From Symsagittifera roscoffensis (Eukaryota > Xenacoelomorpha > Acoela > Convolutidae), in contig NC_087063.1 in the NCBI RefSeq assembly GCF_963678635.1, forward strand, positions 68,490,727 through 68,550,726: DNA of 60,000 bases, read 5' to 3'. The translations under genes were made by a program, and so were the position numbers. Each line of letters begins with the position of its first letter. Positions within the stretch are counted from its first letter, which is position 1. Shown piece after piece: positions 22,897 to 33,075 of the stretch. The notes below the pieces were generated by a model. It made no database searches and was not told where the DNA came from. It saw only the letters and a program-made list of their open reading frames with translations.

Positions 22897-24252
22897 TTCA
22901 GTTTTTCTCAGACTTCTAAAATTAAGAAGTAGGTTTTCTACAGTTTTTTCAAATTAAGTTAGAAAACGTTGAAAACAGCTTTTTGTTTCAAATGAGTTCT
23001 GGGGTAAAACTGAATGGTAATTTTTGATCTGCATATTGCACTGTAAAATTTCTGCTGAAACTGAGGCGCAGAGTTTCTTTAAACTATTTTGACAACCTTC
23101 AAAAATCACTGTGGGTTGACTGTGGTATAATAATGAAACACTTTGAGTCGTGTTTCCGAGTCCAAAAGTTATGTTAAGGTTCTCTCAGTGACGAGAAAAA
23201 AATCAGAATTTTTACGTTTGTCACCATTTGAGAACCTCAAACTTGAACTGAACTCTATTTAAAAATGTAGGATGCCTTACCTACCATTCCTCGAGTTTGG
23301 TTTAAAAAACAACTCTGTTTTTGAAAAAAAATCACCTTAGTTTCCATATTGTTGAATCCTACTGACCCCCCTTGTAGTCGGATACTGTGAGTTGTTTGCA
23401 GAGCAACCGGTTATCTTTGTTCCACTATTAAAAATTAGTTTTTTAATGTCGCGAGCAAAGCTGGTCAAAAAAATTTTACAACATAAAAAACACCTTTTTA
23501 ACCAACTATCTGATGTTTTGGAATATAAAAAAAAAACAAAATACTGTGAAAAACAGCAACTGTATTTTGTAGTTCTTACATTGAGGCGAAGCCGAGCGTC
23601 GCACCATTAGCAGTTTAACACCAAAAACTACCATGAAAAACTAGCCGGCAGAAAATTAAAAAACATACAGAGAAAACTTATAAACTTTTGAAAAACATTA
23701 ACTTAACGCCTCAAAAAAAAACGTGCATAAAAACTTGTTTTGCTTTATCTAAATTTGCAATATAATCAAATTTGGTATAAGCCAAAATAAATTCAAATAA
23801 AAAAAAAAGGAAATTAAAACGAGTTTTTACCGAGCCGGATTTGGTATATTGAAAACTAATATCAAAAAACTAAAACTGAATAGAACGGTTTTTTGCTCAG
23901 AACATGCTCAAAATATGTCTTTTGGATGACAAAAGAAGTGAAAAAACAATCTAACAACAAAAATAAATCTATACTTGAATCGATAAAACTTGCTAATCGC
24001 AAGCACCATCATTGCATATAATACGCATATATAGTACGTTGGTGCACATAATGCAGCAATAAAATTCAACAAAGTTTTTGAATTTACAAAATCTTTGATG
24101 AAAACTTATAACTCAATCACATCCATCAATTGTACTTCAGAAATGGCTTTCAGGAAATTGGAAGAAAACCGAGCCTTCAAAGAGCTACGGTAACAAAACC
24201 GACACAGATAAATAGACGGAAGATAGTCGGAAAAAGCAGAAAATTTCTACTT
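22897..24252. other. AT-rich, no gene seen
   Basis: Long A/T runs and no supported exon. Confidence 0.5.
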
Positions 24253-24335
24253 TGAAAAAAAACGGCACCTGACCGGATTCAAATTACAAGCTTTTTGCCC
24301 CAAGTAGGTGTGTTACATCTGCGCTAGATGCGCAA
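24253..24335 (-). repeat. tRNA-like relic with pol III-type boxes
   Basis: Read on the minus strand, CTAGCGCAGATGT resembles an A box and ATTTGAATCCGG a B box about 45 nt later, followed by a T8 run (24254-24261) suited to pol III termination. The acceptor arms do not pair well, so a working tRNA is unlikely; a tRNA-derived SINE head or tRNA pseudogene fits better. Confidence 0.35.
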
Positions 24336-26164
24336 GATATTGATGGGTATTGAAGTTATTGCGAAGCAATTTGAAACATCTACGAAATATTGTGAACAAA
24401 GTTGTCAATGGGAAAAAAGTCTAGCACCCGGTTGCCAAACCCTTGCTTGTCGAAAGGGTAAACAAGTCGAAAATTATTCAAAAGTACGCTCAATCTTTTC
24501 CTTATTTGACAGAATTATCATTCTTAAAAATTCATTTGACAAGCCTAAGCTAGGCAAAAAAGATTATATCAAATATAGGAAAAATATATTTTTTTGGAAT
24601 CTTTACTTTTTTCTATAGGAATTTTAGTCTGTCCTGTCACAAAGAAGACACAAAAAAGTTTTGAAACTTATCCAAAAAATTTCTCAACAAAATTTCTCAA
24701 CAAATTTGTTATAAAATCAGTAAATCTTTCAGGTACTTGATTACCTGCAGTATTACAAATACCTCAAAAGTATTTTCAACTGTAGTAAAAGTTTCTCGAA
24801 TGATCAGAAAAATTCGTTTTGTGGCAATTTAGCTGACGGCAGCTATAAACAGAAAAACAATAATCCGACATGATTAAAACGTTCCAATTATACAAGAAAG
24901 AATTCCGGGCAAGATTCTAATCTATGAATTGTGTCGTCTCAGATATGGACTTTCACTCAGCGCTAGATGTAGACATTCAGACGCTGAACTTTAATTGACT
25001 CTGAATCAGTCAATTGACTTATTTCATGATCCTGTGAGACCAGACTTTAATCTGGCGGAAAAAACTTTAATTTGTTATCATAACCTTTGCTTATTGCTTG
25101 TGTATAAAACAAAATCGAAATAACAGTTATTTTCTAAGCATTTCTTTGTCTTAAACGTGTATGTTCATTTGTGTATTTTTCAAAATTTTGGTTCTGGGAA
25201 AACGCTAAGTGAAGCTTTGTCAGCTAGCTTTTAACAGTTAAATAGCAGCGCTCCGCTTATAGGTTGATCAAGCTCGACTCGCTGCGCATACCAATTTTTA
25301 TGCCGCAGCAACAAGAATATCGCAGATTTCTACCGATATTTTTTCAACTTCGATTATTATTTTGCGGGGTGATGGACTATAGGATAACTTAGAACCAAAA
25401 AGCTTTTTTAATGACTGAAAGCGCTAGAATTCGAAGGACCCTCTCACGTTTATTTTCCGAGGGTTTTGTTTTGAAAAAGTTAAAGAAAATTAAGGACGAA
25501 GTTCACATCATCTTTGATAATATGATGAACTGATCCAAAAAAATCTAATTCGAATTCAAATTTACGCCACTTTTTTATTAGAGTTGTTTAATTTGGTTCA
25601 GTTTGGCCGTAATGAAAACGAGACTTATAAATAAAACCAATTTTCTGTGTTTGCAACTCATTTCTTGAATGGCCAAATTTTGCCAAAACTGTATTTTACA
25701 CCTGCATGTTAAAATTAATTTTGACCGAATCATATGATGAACTCTAAATTTATCAACTGTTTTGGAAAGTTGTTTTGGCATAATTTAATGCGACTATTAA
25801 TTTTTTTGAACTTTGCGTCTTCAACAGAGCTGAAATTATGCACTTAATCCAAATATTTGTCTTTTTTCAACGCTTATACTTATGGTCACTGGCTTTATCA
25901 AGGTTCCACTTTTTTAGTTCAAAAATTTAAATTAATATGGTAACAGTACAGATTTTTTGAAACATTTACCCTTTTGTTTCTCAAAGTGATTGATTTTTCA
26001 CATACGCACAAATAAGTTAATAAATTATGATACTAGATAGCCAGCTGAATTTCATAATCTGAAGCGATATTAACCATCAAGCTATTTGCAAGTCGTGTAT
26101 ACGCTCAATTGCAACTGAAACTAATTTCAAAATTAGAATTCACAAAAAAAAAAATTGTTTTTAG
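24336..26164. other. No firm gene; upstream region of the PAN exon
   Basis: A plus-strand cysteine-rich frame at 24370-24462 (KYCEQSCQWEKSLAPGCQ) ends near a weak donor GGTAAAC; it lacks a clear acceptor and was not called. The rest is AT-rich. The missing 5' exon(s) of the PAN/lectin gene should lie here or further left. Confidence 0.45.
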
Positions 26165-26438
26165 GAATTTCTGGCTTGTTGAGGATAAACTTGAAACTGC
26201 TAGTGAAAACAGATCACAATCAGATTGGACTACGAAAAGCTACTCTCAACTTCAATGTGGTCTTGCTTGCAGCACTTATTCCAATTGTGCTTCATTCATT
26301 TTCTGCCGACCCAACTTTTGTTACATGTTTGAAGATGCCCAAATCATTGAAAAGACAGCTTCACTGTGTAAATTATACACCAATGAGCCAATCACCAATT
26401 TAACGGGAAACGGATCATCAGCTTATGCAGCAATGACA
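26165..26438 (+). CDS. PAN/Apple-like domain exon
   Basis: Acceptor attgtttttag and donor ATGACA|GTGAGT bound a 91-codon open frame. It reads as a PAN/Apple module: a Trp-containing first strand, LQCGLACSTYSNCASFIFC with closely spaced cysteines, NFCYMFED and ASLCKLYTN. PAN domains bind protein or sugar ligands outside the cell, so the product should be secreted or on the surface; no signal peptide is in this exon. It enters needing a phase-2 partner and leaves in phase 0, exactly the phase of the C-type-lectin exon at 43733, so I join them. The intron between hosts the 13.7 kb retroelement. Confidence 0.7.
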
Positions 26439-27390
26439 GTGAGTAATACCCAAAATAAAGAAAAAGATTAATTGAAAAAAAAAACTGCTCAATCGGTGTG
26501 ATTGGTCCGATTGTCCTTTCAAATTTCCGAGTATTTTTTAAAAATTTTGTTCAGGCTAAATGTTTCTAGGTTTGCATCTGAAATTCAGTTATTATAGATT
26601 TGATATGGTGTCCAAGTTTTCACTCTTTAACCTTTTATCCACAAAAAATTACATCCTTCTTAAATTATCATCTAAACTGGATCAAAAATAAATGAAACTG
26701 ATAAAACTTTTCACAAAAAGTCATTCGTTTTTAATATTCATCCTAAAAATTGTTCTCAACTATGATATGTGGCTACTGCCATTTCACTGTTTCTAAAAAA
26801 AAGTTTCTCGCCATCTCTGGGCATTTACAGAGGTAGACGAAACCGTCAAGCAGCATTGCGACCATAACCACGAAAACTCTGTTGAAAAAAGTGACACTCG
26901 AGAATGATCCAATCCGTTGAAAACTTCAACGAAACTTCCGTATCATTGCTAGTATTGGGTTTTGTTTGCTGAATCCATATAAAAAATCATAAATTGAGCG
27001 GATTCACAGAAACGTATGACTAAATAATGATATGATGCAAATAACTCTAATAAACAAATAAGCTGAAACTATAACAAGACTGCTCGTATACAGGGCAAAT
27101 CGAAAGGTTTTAAGGAGAGCAATACGAGCAATTAGCTAGCCTCAATTGTTTTTGGACGAGTTTGTTGTGCGAGATGATTTGCCACGCATAAATAATTTGT
27201 GTTCAGCATTATGAACAAAAATTTGAACGCGCGCGCGCATGCATTAGACCACAGCATGGTAACTTGGCAATTCTCAAACTCTCATAGCAAAAAATGATCG
27301 GAGGTAAAATATCTTTTTACATTTGATTTTGGGGATTCAATATTTTCAATGGGGTGTCAATTGTTAAAAAGTTTTGTTTCTTTTATTTCG
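26439..27390 (+). other. Intron, left of the inserted element
   Basis: AT-rich intronic DNA with a short cgcgcgcgcatgcat stretch near 27230. No exon seen. It ends at the 4 bp target duplication ATTG (27391-27394). Confidence 0.55.
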
Positions 27391-27394
27391 ATTG

Positions 27395-28078
27395 TATTAC
27401 GCTAGCAATACTATGTACGTCGGACAAAACGCTTGCTAGGAATATAGGGTCCTTTCTACTTTCTATCTTAGAAAGTAAATCTAAAATTCGCTTAGAAATA
27501 TTTTATTAGAAAAGAAGTTAGTATGAATTTACTGCAATTTGCCTTTTGACTCAATATTTATTTTAAGGGTGAGATTAGTGATATTTTTAATGAGCATGGA
27601 TAGTACTTTATAGAGAATGGTTGGGGTGGTTGAAGAGAGTGGTGTCGGTATTTTGTGAGATTTTGTTGGAGTATTAGAGAGGGAGGTTGTGGTGTTAGAA
27701 GAGAATTTGTTGGAATGAATTCCCGTAGTTTTTAGCTTCTATTTATTGTCAGATGGAAAATCTCCCACTTTTTTGTATCAAATGAGAAGTTACTTTGTAA
27801 CTTCGTATTCTCTCGTAAATGCTATTCGTGCATTCGTATTTCACGAGAAGTATCTTTCGTATGCTCGTATTTTACGAGAGGAATCGTTATTTTTCGCATT
27901 GAACGAGAATAGTCGTTTCATTTGTCAAGGCTTAAAACGTGATGCGAATTATTCCAATAGCATTTCCCTTCCTTTTGCAAAGGGACAAAAACATATTTAT
28001 TTTGTGGTGGCGGCGGCGTCACACTTTGTGAGCACAATAAAATTATTCATGTTTCTGTTTCAATTTGAAATCAGAACA
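27395..28078 (-). repeat. 3' LTR of the 13.7 kb element
   Basis: 684 bp; on the minus strand it starts TGTTCTGATTTC and ends GCGTAATA. It pairs with 40411-41087, with scattered mismatches and small indels. A plus-strand open frame across it (27746-28153) is partly shared by the other LTR but is probably a by-product of the motif array in U3. Confidence 0.92.
27800..27925 (-). promoter_or_regulatory. YTCGTR motif array in U3 of the 3' LTR
   Basis: About nine copies of TTCGTA, CTCGTA, TTCGTG or their complements (TACGAG, CACGAG, AACGAG) in roughly 120 bp, several spaced 10-20 nt. The same array is in the other LTR at 40815-40940. In the element's direction it lies 150-280 nt into the LTR, where retroviral enhancers usually are. 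A binding protein is not known. Confidence 0.5.
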
Positions 28079-28609
28079 AATCCATCCTCCTATTTGGAGA
28101 GGAAAAAAACTAAAACTTTTTATTTTACCCTGCTAATCAAGCGAGGTAATTAATAATCAACCAAAGCTATTTTCGTGCAACCTCGTGAAGTTTGTCCAAT
28201 TGTTTTTATTATCGGTAGCAGATGTTATTATAGACCTAAATTTTGAGTCAGGCTTGAATGAGTTTAAATACAACAGTTACATTTATAAATCAAATGAAAT
28301 TTACACAACCAAAAGATCAAATTATAAATTTAAATACATCAAAATTATTTGTTCCTCAAAAGTTTGAAGTTCAGTTCAATTTTATCATTCCTTGAACATT
28401 CTTTTCTTGAAGTTTCCTTTTCGTCCTGAAGTATGTGAAGTGGGTGTCCGTATGCGTAATTGGGGAGGACTGGTTCATACAAAAGGGTGTATTTTTGGTT
28501 TTTTGTTTTTTTTTATAAAAATCAAAATTGTTGAAAAAGGTAATATTAGTAGCTATACTACATAGCTATAAAAATGACAGGATACATTTTCAAATGAAGG
28601 GATAAGTAT
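28079..28609 (-). other. 3' untranslated part of the element with polypurine tract
   Basis: About 530 nt between the accessory frame and the 3' LTR with no open frame. Next to the LTR the minus strand reads AGGAGGATGGATT, a likely polypurine tract (28081-28091). Confidence 0.55.
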
Positions 28610-29389
28610 TTATAATTTTCCTTCCAACCGGGCTATGAGTTGGTGATTTTTTGTTTTCAAACTGTGGATTTGTTTTTTTAGCTCCCGGATTTGATGGGTT
28701 TCATGTATATGGCTACGTCGGATTTGTTCAATGTATTCATCTAACTGGGGAGTTTGTAATTTTGCAGCCAAATATTTTGCTGGGACATAGATTTTTTGAT
28801 ACTCAAGAAGGGAATTGGATATTGAGTACATTTTCTTTATGGGATGGTAGGCTTCTAATTTAAAACGATTGATTAACGCATTCAAAGCATAATTGAGATC
28901 CATATCGAAGCCGGGATTACTGTTGGAAATTATGTACCGTTCCCTATCTAACTGAATATGTAACTTAAAATTTAATTCAGTGGGGTGTAAGGGCTGTCGC
29001 CTAATGGTCATTGGATATTGAGAAGCTGATACCGGCGTATTTACGGTTAGTATCTTATATGGTCTTACTATCTGGGTTCGTTTTTTTATTCGAGAATTCG
29101 AAGCAACCAGAGGTATTTTGAAATCAGGGGTGAAACTGTTAGGGGTGGTGGTTTTGATGCTGTAGCTATTGGGACGGCTGGAGTGGTGTGAGATAGTGGT
29201 ACAGGGAAGGATCGTGTTGAGGTCGGCGTGGCAGTAGGGGGTCATAGTAGTAGAAACAGTTGGTTGTTGAGTTGGTGCTGAAAGCTGCGAGCCCAGTGGA
29301 TCGGTTGATGGTAGGAGTGAGAGAAGATCCTCAAAACCTCTCAAGTCGTCGTCAAGTGTTGCGTCCACAGTTGAATCTGTTGGTATATC
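28610..29389 (-). CDS. Accessory protein: acidic N-terminus, C-terminal coiled coil; spliced exon
   Basis: 260 uninterrupted codons, the longest intact frame of the element. It has no ATG near its start; instead a good acceptor (gcgattgttctag, 29390-29402) stands just before it, about 20 nt after the env stop, and the frame is phase 0. So the product is probably made from a spliced mRNA whose start codon is in an upstream exon, as for retroviral regulatory proteins. The start is acidic with bulky hydrophobics (LDDDLRGFEDLLSLLP), like an activation domain. Residues 30-120 are Ser/Thr/Pro-rich, 120-215 look folded, and the end (RELKKQIHSLKTKNHQLIAR) is a leucine-rich coiled coil. A transcription-activator role is my inference; no family recognised. 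Confidence 0.7.
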   Translation of the reverse strand, partial: DIPTDSTVDATLDDDLRGFEDLLSLLPSTDPLGSQLSAPTQQPTVSTTMTPYCHADLNTILPCTTISHHSSRPNSYSIKTTTPNSFTPDFKIPLVASNSRIKKRTQIVRPYKILTVNTPVSASQYPMTIRRQPLHPTELNFKLHIQLDRERYIISNSNPGFDMDLNYALNALINRFKLEAYHPIKKMYSISNSLLEYQKIYVPAKYLAAKLQTPQLDEYIEQIRRSHIHETHQIRELKKQIHSLKTKNHQLIARLEGKL

Positions 29390-29411
29390 CTAGAACAATC
29401 GCATTTTTTAA

Positions 29412-31712
29412 TTAGACTGGATTTGTTGGGTGAACCAAGTTTTGAGTTCTTCCACCAAAACTTGTTAATTGGATGTGAGAATACATGCGATCCTGGTTGA
29501 TTTTATCAATTTCCTCTAAAAGAGGTGCTTGTGTTTTTTGATCACATTCTTCTTCTAATTTTTCAGTTTGCTCATCTTGAATGAAAATTGAGGTCACTAT
29601 AGAAGTGAAAATTACATTATATGAGGCGGCAAGTAGTACTTTGCCAAAATGTAGTGATTGGCTGGTAATTTTGTAAATATGCATTGCTTTTATTATGAAT
29701 ACTAGGCAATCTAGTATGAATTTCACAAAGAGAAAAGAGGCGAAGACTATTCCGCATTTTTCTAAATAGTATTGTATTTTTCCGAATATACGGGTGTATT
29801 CGTTTTTCCAAAAGTCTAGAGAAATAAGATAATCCAAATATATTGTTTGAGAAGAGCCTAGTGGGCTTTATGAGTCCGAAAAAAGAAAATTTTGAGCCTT
29901 TAGGAAGGACCTGGATACTTTTTGCAGTATTCCGTTTCAATTCTGAATTATCGTATATCATGTTCCAAAACTTTTGCATTTGAGCGTAAGTGTAAATTGA
30001 AGCTCCTTGACTAGAGGCTAAAGAATGTTTAATTTGTTGAACTATCTCTTTTGGTTTAAAGAGATATGGTCCTGTAACCCTTGTGATTTGGGTTGTTATT
30101 TCGATCCAGGACTTGTCATCATCAACATCTAGTTGAAAAATATTTAAATGTTTGCCGGAACAGTCTTGTGGATCTGCCGATTGAAAAGTTTGTCGCGTAC
30201 TTGGATCGACAAATTGAATGTTTTCCATATACACAAGGGGAATGCGTTTTTAGCATTGATCCATTAATTGCAACGGTGAATAAAATTTCGCACAATGAAA
30301 GAGCCAGGCAACATTGCTATTGGTCTCTAAGAACATGGAGCGGTTTTGAGTTAAAATGTAGCCAGCCAAACGTGGGCTTTCAAGTGAAAGCATTAAAGTA
30401 TTTAAGATTGAGGAGCATTCTAGCTCACATTGATTTTGTTGAAGGGCTTATTCGGCCGTTCTAAGCATGTAGAATCTATTGAACAGAATATAGTTCAATT
30501 TGGTTCCTGATGAGATTCGTAGTCATTTTGACTAGTTAAGAACTTAAGTGGCGGCAAATCTTCACTTGTTGTGAGAAAAGTAGAAATCGGTTGACCGGCA
30601 TTATGAATAGTTCCCGTTTCTGTGGTTGGTTTAATTTGGATGCCAGTATCCATAGTGAAACCGTCAGTGTATGCAGCAAAAAGTAAACCATATGAAGTTG
30701 GATACACTATTCTGGGATGACCACAAAGAGATTGCGGTTTATTCATTACCTGTAGCATAAATTTGTGAAAATCCTTTGTTTGGGTAGAATGAATAGAAGG
30801 GCTAGAAATATCTTTAATAATATAGTATGATTCTTCGTTTCGAATCATTTTAGCCGGAAATCTGTTTAAAACAGTGAAAATGCAATTTTTGGGTTCTTCA
30901 CAAGTATAAGCAAAAGCGTCTAACGATTTTGTTTCACATCCATTTGTAGACACTGGACAGGGCAAAGGAATGTTTTATCAATTGTTGACTGTTCCATCTT
31001 TGAGGTTAACAGTTAGAGTTACATTTTGCATGTAAGTTTCAAATTTAATCCATGAACTGCCATCACATTCATTATGATTTTTGCCGTCAATTTTACCAGC
31101 ATGCGCATAATTTACTGTTTTAACATTAAATTTGAAAGGAATATTTCCAATACTAGCATAGCCTAGGTTGAGATAGCCTCTTTTGGCGGCCGATTTACAT
31201 TGATCGGCAGACAAATGGAGATCAGTAGTGATTACGTTTTGTCGAGCGTCAATACCGCTCAAATCAAATGAACCGCAGAACCAATGCATTGATTGGTGTT
31301 TAATCTGATTCATTGTCGCATTTACTTTAGTGCGATAATGTATCTGATAAAGAGTAACATAAGCACGGGTTAGTTTAATATTTTCTGGTTGGACTTTGCA
31401 AGGAGCAACTTTGTTTAGAGAGAACATTTTGTTAGAAGTCATCAATTGACAATCAAAATGAGCAACCCGAAGATTATTTGAAGTGTTTGCATACAATTAA
31501 TCTTTCAGATCAAATGCTAAGATCTGATTTGAAAAGATTATTAGAATGAAAAGACCAACCAAATAAATTTGTTGCAAATTTATTTTTTGATGGTGAATGC
31601 TAGCAAAAGAGTTTTTTAGAGTACTCAATTTAAGCAAATCCTCGAGAGCTGTTAGAACGGGATCCTCATCCATCATTTCACTTTCCTCTAGTTCACTATT
31701 GGGATTTGTCAT
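29412..31712 (-). pseudogene. env-like glycoprotein gene, interrupted
   Basis: Four or five frames together look like an envelope. The first (31712-31497) has a charged cytosolic start and one hydrophobic segment (YLVGLFILIIFSN), a signal or anchor, and ends in a stop directly before the ectodomain. The ectodomain (31496-30978, 30965-30495, 30480-30235, 30234-29860) has many Cys, several N-x-T/S sites, HWFCGSFDLSGI and DPSTRQTF...DC. The end (29837-29412) has a transmembrane stretch (SFLFVKFILDCLVFIIKAM) and a tail of about 90 residues. Stop 31499-31497 and shifts near 30970, 30490, 30240 and 29840 break it. I cannot assign the family; a capture from a negative-strand virus is possible. Confidence 0.7.
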
Positions 31713-32230
31713 TTTGTGGTTATTTTTCCGATGACGAATCTGAGTTAGATTTAATTTTCAGTTCAGAATTCAGGAGATTTTATTAGTTGGAGAGAGGACG
31801 TTTAGAATTCCAAATGTTAAATTGAGTTGGAGTGAAAGTAACTGTATATCAGTTAGATTTGGAAGACTGTTTTTGGTTTTTTGCAAAGCTCTGATTGGCC
31901 GTTGTTTTTCGGCGTTTTTCGGAGAAGACTAGTTTTATGTCGTATTTCGTTCGGTGTTCGTTTTTTGATGTTGTGGTTTTTTCACTCGTGTTTTAATGTC
32001 GTGGTTTTTCCACTCATTTTTTGATTTGTTAAGATGTACCAGCGAAAAGATTTTTTTCGTTTGAGCTGTTTTTTATTTTTAACAACTGCATTCCTCTTCC
32101 CGATTGGAGGAGGAAAAAAAAGAAAAACATCTCTTCATAAAAGAGGAACAAAGAGCAACATCATTTTATTGCTCTTTCGGTTAAACATTGTTTATCAGCT
32201 AATTTTTAACAAAAAATTTTCTGTCATTAG
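31713..32230. other. Spacer between env start and the opposite-strand gene
   Basis: Non-coding on the element strand. On the plus strand an acceptor-like ttctgtcattag (32219-32230) stands at the start of the opposite-strand reading frames. Confidence 0.45.
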
Positions 32231-32575
32231 AAAAGAATTGTGTCGAGCCGGAAGATAATTTAGTGGACTTTCCGGAAAAGTTTTAAAATTTACGTGACGA
32301 TTTGGACTTCAAATACGAAGCCTTGCTGGAAGACAAGGCAGTTGAAAGGAGGATGGGCTGGTTGAGAAGAGAGTGAATTTGACTTCAATGGAGATGATGC
32401 TGTTTATGGATCGGAGCTTCATCTGGAGGTATCCGGTACTGAATGCCGGAGAGTTATATGAGTTATGTTCAATGCAGAGCAAATATCTTGCCAAGAAAGT
32501 CTGGAGTCCATGGACTGGAGACGATGTGGTCTCAAAGGAGACAATGGATTTTTTGTCCTTATTCTTTGGGCAGGA
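32231..32575 (+). pseudogene. Opposite-strand gene in the element, exon 1 (frame-broken)
   Basis: After the acceptor-like cattag, the plus strand reads an acidic protein: CVEPEDNLVDFPEKF, a stop, NLRDDLDFKYEALLEDKAVE, then after a one-step frame change near 32370 LTSMEMMLFMDRSFIWRYPV and on to DFLSLFFGQD. It ends at a consensus donor GAT|GTAAGT in phase 0. No domain recognised. One stop and one frameshift match the decay level of gag, pol and env, which suggests all were coding together. Its direction is opposite to gag-pol-env, like the antisense gene of some retroviruses. Alternatively it is captured host sequence. Confidence 0.45.
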
Positions 32576-32678
32576 TGTAAGTTTCTTCTACTATACACCA
32601 CCTTTAAAAATGAAAAAAGAAAAAAAAACTTAATTAAGTGGAATGGCAACATAGAAAGAGTATATCTATTTGTTTTAG

Positions 32679-32807
32679 TTTCAAGAAGAATTCTTTGAAA
32701 TGCCGAATAGTGAAGATGACTTCACAAGAAAAATAGAGTTGGACATAATGTTGGAGGAGATTTACCAAGCATGGTGGCGTCCCTTTTCAGTTCTGCAGTT
32801 TGAGTGA
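32679..32807 (+). CDS. Opposite-strand gene in the element, exon 2
   Basis: Follows a 103 nt intron (GTAAGT...tttgttttag) and stays open in the same frame as exon 1 for 42 codons: FQEEFFEMPNSEDDFTRKIE then EEIYQAWWRPFSVLQFE and a TGA at 32805-32807. Acidic, with aromatic residues; not recognised. Matching phase and strong splice signals are the evidence. Confidence 0.5.
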   Translation, partial: FQEEFFEMPNSEDDFTRKIELDIMLEEIYQAWWRPFSVLQFE

Positions 32808-33075
32808 GGAGCCTGAATAGTGCCGCGGAGAATTCTTTCGAAAAGATGGCGGCTCTGAAATTGATCAAATCCTTTACGGATACAAAGTCGCCTATTCATA
32901 AAAAATTGTTTCAAGTTTAATGTAAATATATTTGATTTTTGGAGTTTTTTGGCGTTTAATTGCAAAAAAAAACAATAATAAAAAGGGAAAAGCCATTAAA
33001 AAAGAATTTACAAAAAATATGGCTGGCCAAATAAATACTAAGTATTTATTATTTCTTTTTAAAATTACCAAATTA
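32808..33075. other. Spacer between the opposite-strand gene and the Pol end
   Basis: AT-rich, no gene seen. Confidence 0.5.

Noticed and set aside
24370-24462. Cys-rich plus-strand frame that could be an exon of the PAN gene
   Set aside because: No clear acceptor, weak donor, and its phase does not match the PAN exon.
27746-28153. 135-codon plus-strand frame across the 3' LTR, partly repeated in the 5' LTR
   Set aside because: It is antisense to the LTR, translates the YTCGTR array and differs in length between the two LTRs; no domain.
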